Positions 61,231 through 64,000 of a DNA stretch of 64,000 nucleotides are shown in pieces. A program made the translations under genes and the position numbers. Below the pieces are notes generated by a model. The model searched no databases. It saw only the letters and a list, made by a program, of their open reading frames with translations, and was not told the DNA's origin. The stretch lies in the NCBI RefSeq assembly GCF_021391495.1, contig NZ_CP090063.1, positions 2,914,001 to 2,978,000 of the forward strand, written 5' to 3'. The DNA comes from Amycolatopsis acidiphila (GTDB lineage Bacteria > Actinomycetota > Actinomycetes > Mycobacteriales > Pseudonocardiaceae). The first letter of the stretch is position 1. Every line of letters begins with the position of its first letter.

Positions 61231-62415
61231 ATGATCGACCCGTTCTGCCACGAGGTCCTCGAAGATCCGCTGCCGATGCACGCCGCGCTGCGCGACGCCG
61301 GGCCGGTCGTCCATCTGGACCGGTACGACGTCTACGCCATGGCGCGCTACGAGCAGGTGCACGCCGCGCTGACGGACTGGCAGGGCTTCCAGTCCGCGGC
61401 CGGGGTCGGCCTGAGCAACTTCCGGGCGGAGAAGCCGTGGCGGCCGCCGAGTCTGCTGCTCGAAGCCGACCCACCGCGGCACGACGCGCCCCGGGTGGTG
61501 CTGTCGAAGATCCTCGGCCCGCGTGCGCTGCGGAAGCTGCGGGAGGCGTGGTTCGCCGACGCCGAGGAGCTGGTCGAGAAGGCGCTGGCGGACAGCGAGT
61601 TCGACGCGGTGACCGCGCTCGCCGAAGCCTTCCCGCTGCGCGTCTTCCCCGACGCCGTCGGCATTCCGAAGGCCGGTCGCGAGCACCTGCTGCCCTACGG
61701 CGACCACGCGTTCAACGCCTTCGGCCCGGCCAACGACCTCGTCGAGAAGGGACAGCCGCGGGTGGCCGAGCTGTCGGGCTGGGTCGACAGTGTCTGTGCC
61801 CGCGACGTCCTCGACGGCGAGGGGTTCGGCGCGCAGATCTGGGCCGCGGCCGACCACGGCGACATCACGCACGAACAGGCGCCACTCGTCGTCCGGTCGC
61901 TGTTGACGGCCGGGGTCGACACCACGGTGCACGGGCTGGCGGCCGTGCTCTACGCCTTCGCCACCCATCCCGAGCAGTGGGACCGGCTTCGGGAACAGCC
62001 CGGCACCCTCGCCCGGGTGGCCTTCGACGAGGCCGTGCGCTGGGAGTCGCCGGTGCAGACGTTCTTCCGCACCGCCACCACGGACATGTCGGTCGGCGGG
62101 GTCACGATCCCGGACGGCAAGAAGATCCTGATGTTCCTCGCCGCGGCGAACCGCGACCCGCGCCGCTGGGCGGACCCGGACGCCTTCGACCTGTCCCGCG
62201 ACCCGTCCGGCCACGTCGGCTTCGGCATGGGCATCCACCAGTGCGCCGGCCAGCACGTGGCGCGCCTGGAGGCCGAGGCCCTGCTCACGGCGCTGGCCGC
62301 GCGGGTCGAGCGGTTCGAGCTCGCCGGCCCGGTCCGCCGCCACCACAACAACACCCTGCGCGCGTGGGGTTCGCTGCCGATGCGGGTCTACCGGACCGGC
62401 GGTGCCGCTGGTTGA
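61231..62415 (+). CDS. CYP199-like cytochrome P450 (para-methoxybenzoate O-demethylase type)
   Basis: 394 residues from ATG 61231, 8 bases after the reductase. It matches the CYP199A group along most of its length: AAGVGLSNFRAEKPWRPPSLLLEADPP, FPDAVGIPKAGREHLLPYGDHAFNAFGP, I-helix LLTAGVDTTVHG, SPVQTFFRTATTD and heme loop GFGMGIHQCAGQ with Cys338. CYP199A enzymes demethylate para-alkoxybenzoates. The specific substrate here is inferred. Confidence 0.92.
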   Translation: MIDPFCHEVLEDPLPMHAALRDAGPVVHLDRYDVYAMARYEQVHAALTDWQGFQSAAGVGLSNFRAEKPWRPPSLLLEADPPRHDAPRVVLSKILGPRALRKLREAWFADAEELVEKALADSEFDAVTALAEAFPLRVFPDAVGIPKAGREHLLPYGDHAFNAFGPANDLVEKGQPRVAELSGWVDSVCARDVLDGEGFGAQIWAAADHGDITHEQAPLVVRSLLTAGVDTTVHGLAAVLYAFATHPEQWDRLREQPGTLARVAFDEAVRWESPVQTFFRTATTDMSVGGVTIPDGKKILMFLAAANRDPRRWADPDAFDLSRDPSGHVGFGMGIHQCAGQHVARLEAEALLTALAARVERFELAGPVRRHHNNTLRAWGSLPMRVYRTGGAAG

Positions 62416-62437
62416 AACCACCACTAGAGTTCCGCGC

Positions 62438-63163
62438 ATGACGGTCAGGGTCGCGCTGTTCGCCACGTGCCTGGGGGACACCCTCTTCCCGGAGACGTGC
62501 AAGGCGGTGCTGCGGCTGCTCGAACGGCTCGGCTGCGAGGTGGACTTCCCGCTCTCGCAGACCTGTTGCGGGCAGATGCACTTCAACACCGGCTACCGGG
62601 ACGAGACGGTGCCGCTGGCGCGGCGGCTGGGGGAGTCCTTCGCCGGGTACGACGCGGTGGTCGCGCCGTCGGGGTCGTGCGCGGCGATGGTGCGCGACAT
62701 CTACCCGAAGCTGCTGGACTCCGACCTGCCCGGGCGGATGTACGAGCTGTCGGAGTTCCTGGTGGACGTGCTCGGCGTGACCGACGTCGGCGCGTACTTC
62801 CCGCACCGCGTGACCTACCACCCGACCTGCCACTCGCTGCGGATGCTCGGCGTCGGCGAGCGGCCGCTGAAGCTGCTGCGCGCGGTCAGGGGGCTGGACC
62901 TGGTGGAGCTGCCCGCCGCGGAGTCCTGCTGCGGGTTCGGCGGCACCTTCGCGCTGAAGAACTCCGAGACGTCCACGGCGATGCTCGGCGACAAGATGCG
63001 GTACGTGCTCGATACCGGCGCAGAGGTGCTGACGGCGGGCGACAACTCGTGCCTGATGCACATCGGCGGCGGCCTGTCGCGGCTGCGCGCGGGGGTGCGG
63101 ACCGTGCACCTGGCCGACATCCTGGCCTCGACGGAGGAGGAACCGTGGCTCGCAACCCGGTGA
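62438..63163 (+). CDS. lutA: Lactate utilization protein A (Fe-S)
   Basis: 241 residues from ATG 62438; TAGAGT at 62425-62430 lies 7 bases upstream, so the mRNA may be leaderless. Two CCG-type cysteine motifs (QTCCGQMHFNTG and AESCCGFGGTFALKNSE) each with a distal conserved YHPTCHSLR/PSGSC element bind Fe-S clusters. LutABC oxidise L-lactate. The next gene starts inside it. Confidence 0.93.
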   Translation: MTVRVALFATCLGDTLFPETCKAVLRLLERLGCEVDFPLSQTCCGQMHFNTGYRDETVPLARRLGESFAGYDAVVAPSGSCAAMVRDIYPKLLDSDLPGRMYELSEFLVDVLGVTDVGAYFPHRVTYHPTCHSLRMLGVGERPLKLLRAVRGLDLVELPAAESCCGFGGTFALKNSETSTAMLGDKMRYVLDTGAEVLTAGDNSCLMHIGGGLSRLRAGVRTVHLADILASTEEEPWLATR

Positions 63164-64000
63164 CCTGGCTGGGCGTCCCGGCGTTCCCCGAGGCCGCGCA
63201 CGAGGCGCTCGCGGACTCGCAGCTGCGGCGCAACCTCCGCCACGCCACGCACACCATCCGGGACAAGCGCACCCGTGTCGTGTCCGAGGTGCCGGACTGG
63301 GAGGAGCTGCGCCGCGCGGGCGAGGTGATCAAGGACGACGTGCTGGCGAACCTGGACACCTACCTGGAACGGCTCGAGGCGGCGGTGACCGCGCGCGGCG
63401 GGGTCGTGCACTGGGCGCGCGACGCCGCGGAGGCCAACGAGATCGTGCTGCGGCTCGTGCGGGAGGCCGGCACGGACGAGGTCGTGAAGGTCAAGTCCAT
63501 GGCCACCGCGGAGATCGGCCTCAACGAGGCGCTCGAGGCCGGCGGCGTGACCGCGGTCGAGACCGACCTCGCCGAGCTGATCGTGCAGCTGGGCCACGAC
63601 CGGCCCTCGCACATCCTGGTGCCCGCGATCCACCGCAACCGCGCCGAGATCCGCGACATCTTCCGCCGTGAGATGCCGGGCGCGCCCGCGGACCTGCCCG
63701 CCGAGCCGCGGGCGCTGGCCGAAGCGGCGCGCAAGCACCTGCGGCAGAAGTTCCTGACCGCGAAGGTCGCGGTGTCCGGGGCGAACTTCGCCGTCGCCGA
63801 CACCGGGTCGATCATGGTCGTCGAGTCCGAGGGCAACGGGCGGATGTGCCTGACCCTGCCGGAAACGCTGATCACCGTGATGGGCCTGGAAAAGCTGGTG
63901 CCCTCCTGGCGGGACCTCGAGGTCTTCCTGCAGCTGCTGCCCCGGTCCTCGACCGCGGAACGGATGAACCCCTACACCTCGGTGTGGACCGGGGTGACGC
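63145..64000 (+). CDS. lutB: Lactate utilization protein B, N-terminal part
   Basis: Starts at GTG 63145 with GGAGGAGG at 63133-63140, overlapping lutA by 19 nt, and runs off the window after about 285 codons. The LUD domain has VVKVKSMATAEIGLNEALE, ETDLAELIVQLGHDRPSHI and GANFAVADTGSIMVVESEGNGRM. The C-terminal ferredoxin-like Cys motifs lie beyond the edge. Probably followed by lutC. Confidence 0.93.
   Translation, partial: MARNPVTWLGVPAFPEAAHEALADSQLRRNLRHATHTIRDKRTRVVSEVPDWEELRRAGEVIKDDVLANLDTYLERLEAAVTARGGVVHWARDAAEANEIVLRLVREAGTDEVVKVKSMATAEIGLNEALEAGGVTAVETDLAELIVQLGHDRPSHILVPAIHRNRAEIRDIFRREMPGAPADLPAEPRALAEAARKHLRQKFLTAKVAVSGANFAVADTGSIMVVESEGNGRMCLTLPETLITVMGLEKLVPSWRDLEVFLQLLPRSSTAERMNPYTSVWTGVT

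Noticed and set aside
1..64000. CRISPR arrays, insertion sequences, integrases, prophage genes, replication origin
   Set aside because: No regularly spaced repeats, transposase or integrase motifs, or dnaA-box clusters were seen anywhere.

Overview
The window is chromosomal DNA of a high-GC actinobacterium. The best fit is the Pseudonocardiaceae, probably Amycolatopsis or a close relative. This rests on the many GTG starts, the very high G+C, a phosphatidylinositol-mannoside operon, an SsgB-like protein, a CYP199-type P450 and the gene order. I see no rRNA, tRNA, CRISPR array, insertion sequence or prophage.

Region 1 (1-7758) is an exopolysaccharide cluster: the end of a family 2 glycosyltransferase, a small membrane protein, a Wzx-type flippase, a large membrane protein, a hexapeptide acyltransferase, a small membrane protein, a second glycosyltransferase, and two glycan hydrolases (clan GH-A and GH16). 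Several of its genes overlap by 4 nt.

Region 2 (7851-32892) is a housekeeping block whose order resembles the Mycobacterium tuberculosis Rv2614c-Rv2581c segment. It runs thrS, HIT protein, pgsA, PIM acyltransferase, pimA, pdxS, pdxT, yebC, ruvCAB, yajC, secD, secF, apt, rel, cyclophilin, and a glyoxalase-II-like hydrolase. Interruptions are a MarR/YceI pair with palindromic operators, an EF-G2 paralogue and a DUF4262 gene. The yebC gene carries partial copies of its own two ends on either side.

Region 3 (32889-39616) holds envelope and cell-division functions (YibE/F transporter, SsgB-like protein, class A penicillin-binding protein) and a soluble transhydrogenase.

Region 4 (39651-48667) is accessory. 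It has an XRE/TPR regulator-YdcF-WbqC operon, a TetR/homocysteine methyltransferase pair, a DUF574 methyltransferase, and a tightly overlapped operon of class II diterpene cyclase, cytochrome P450 and UbiA prenyltransferase. That operon is the best candidate for an undescribed pathway, because no ordinary class I terpene synthase accompanies it.

Region 5 (48910-64000) is mixed catabolic and regulatory: PAC2 protein, GH3 hexosaminidase, carboxylesterase, homogentisate dioxygenase, an orphan AbiEi-type antitoxin, a VOC protein with a sigma-factor gene, and a head-to-head scar of two 5'-truncated genes near 56,560. An IclR-flanked set follows: SDR, acetamidase, VanB-type reductase and CYP199-like P450, probably for aromatic O-demethylation. 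The window ends in lutA and a partial lutB.
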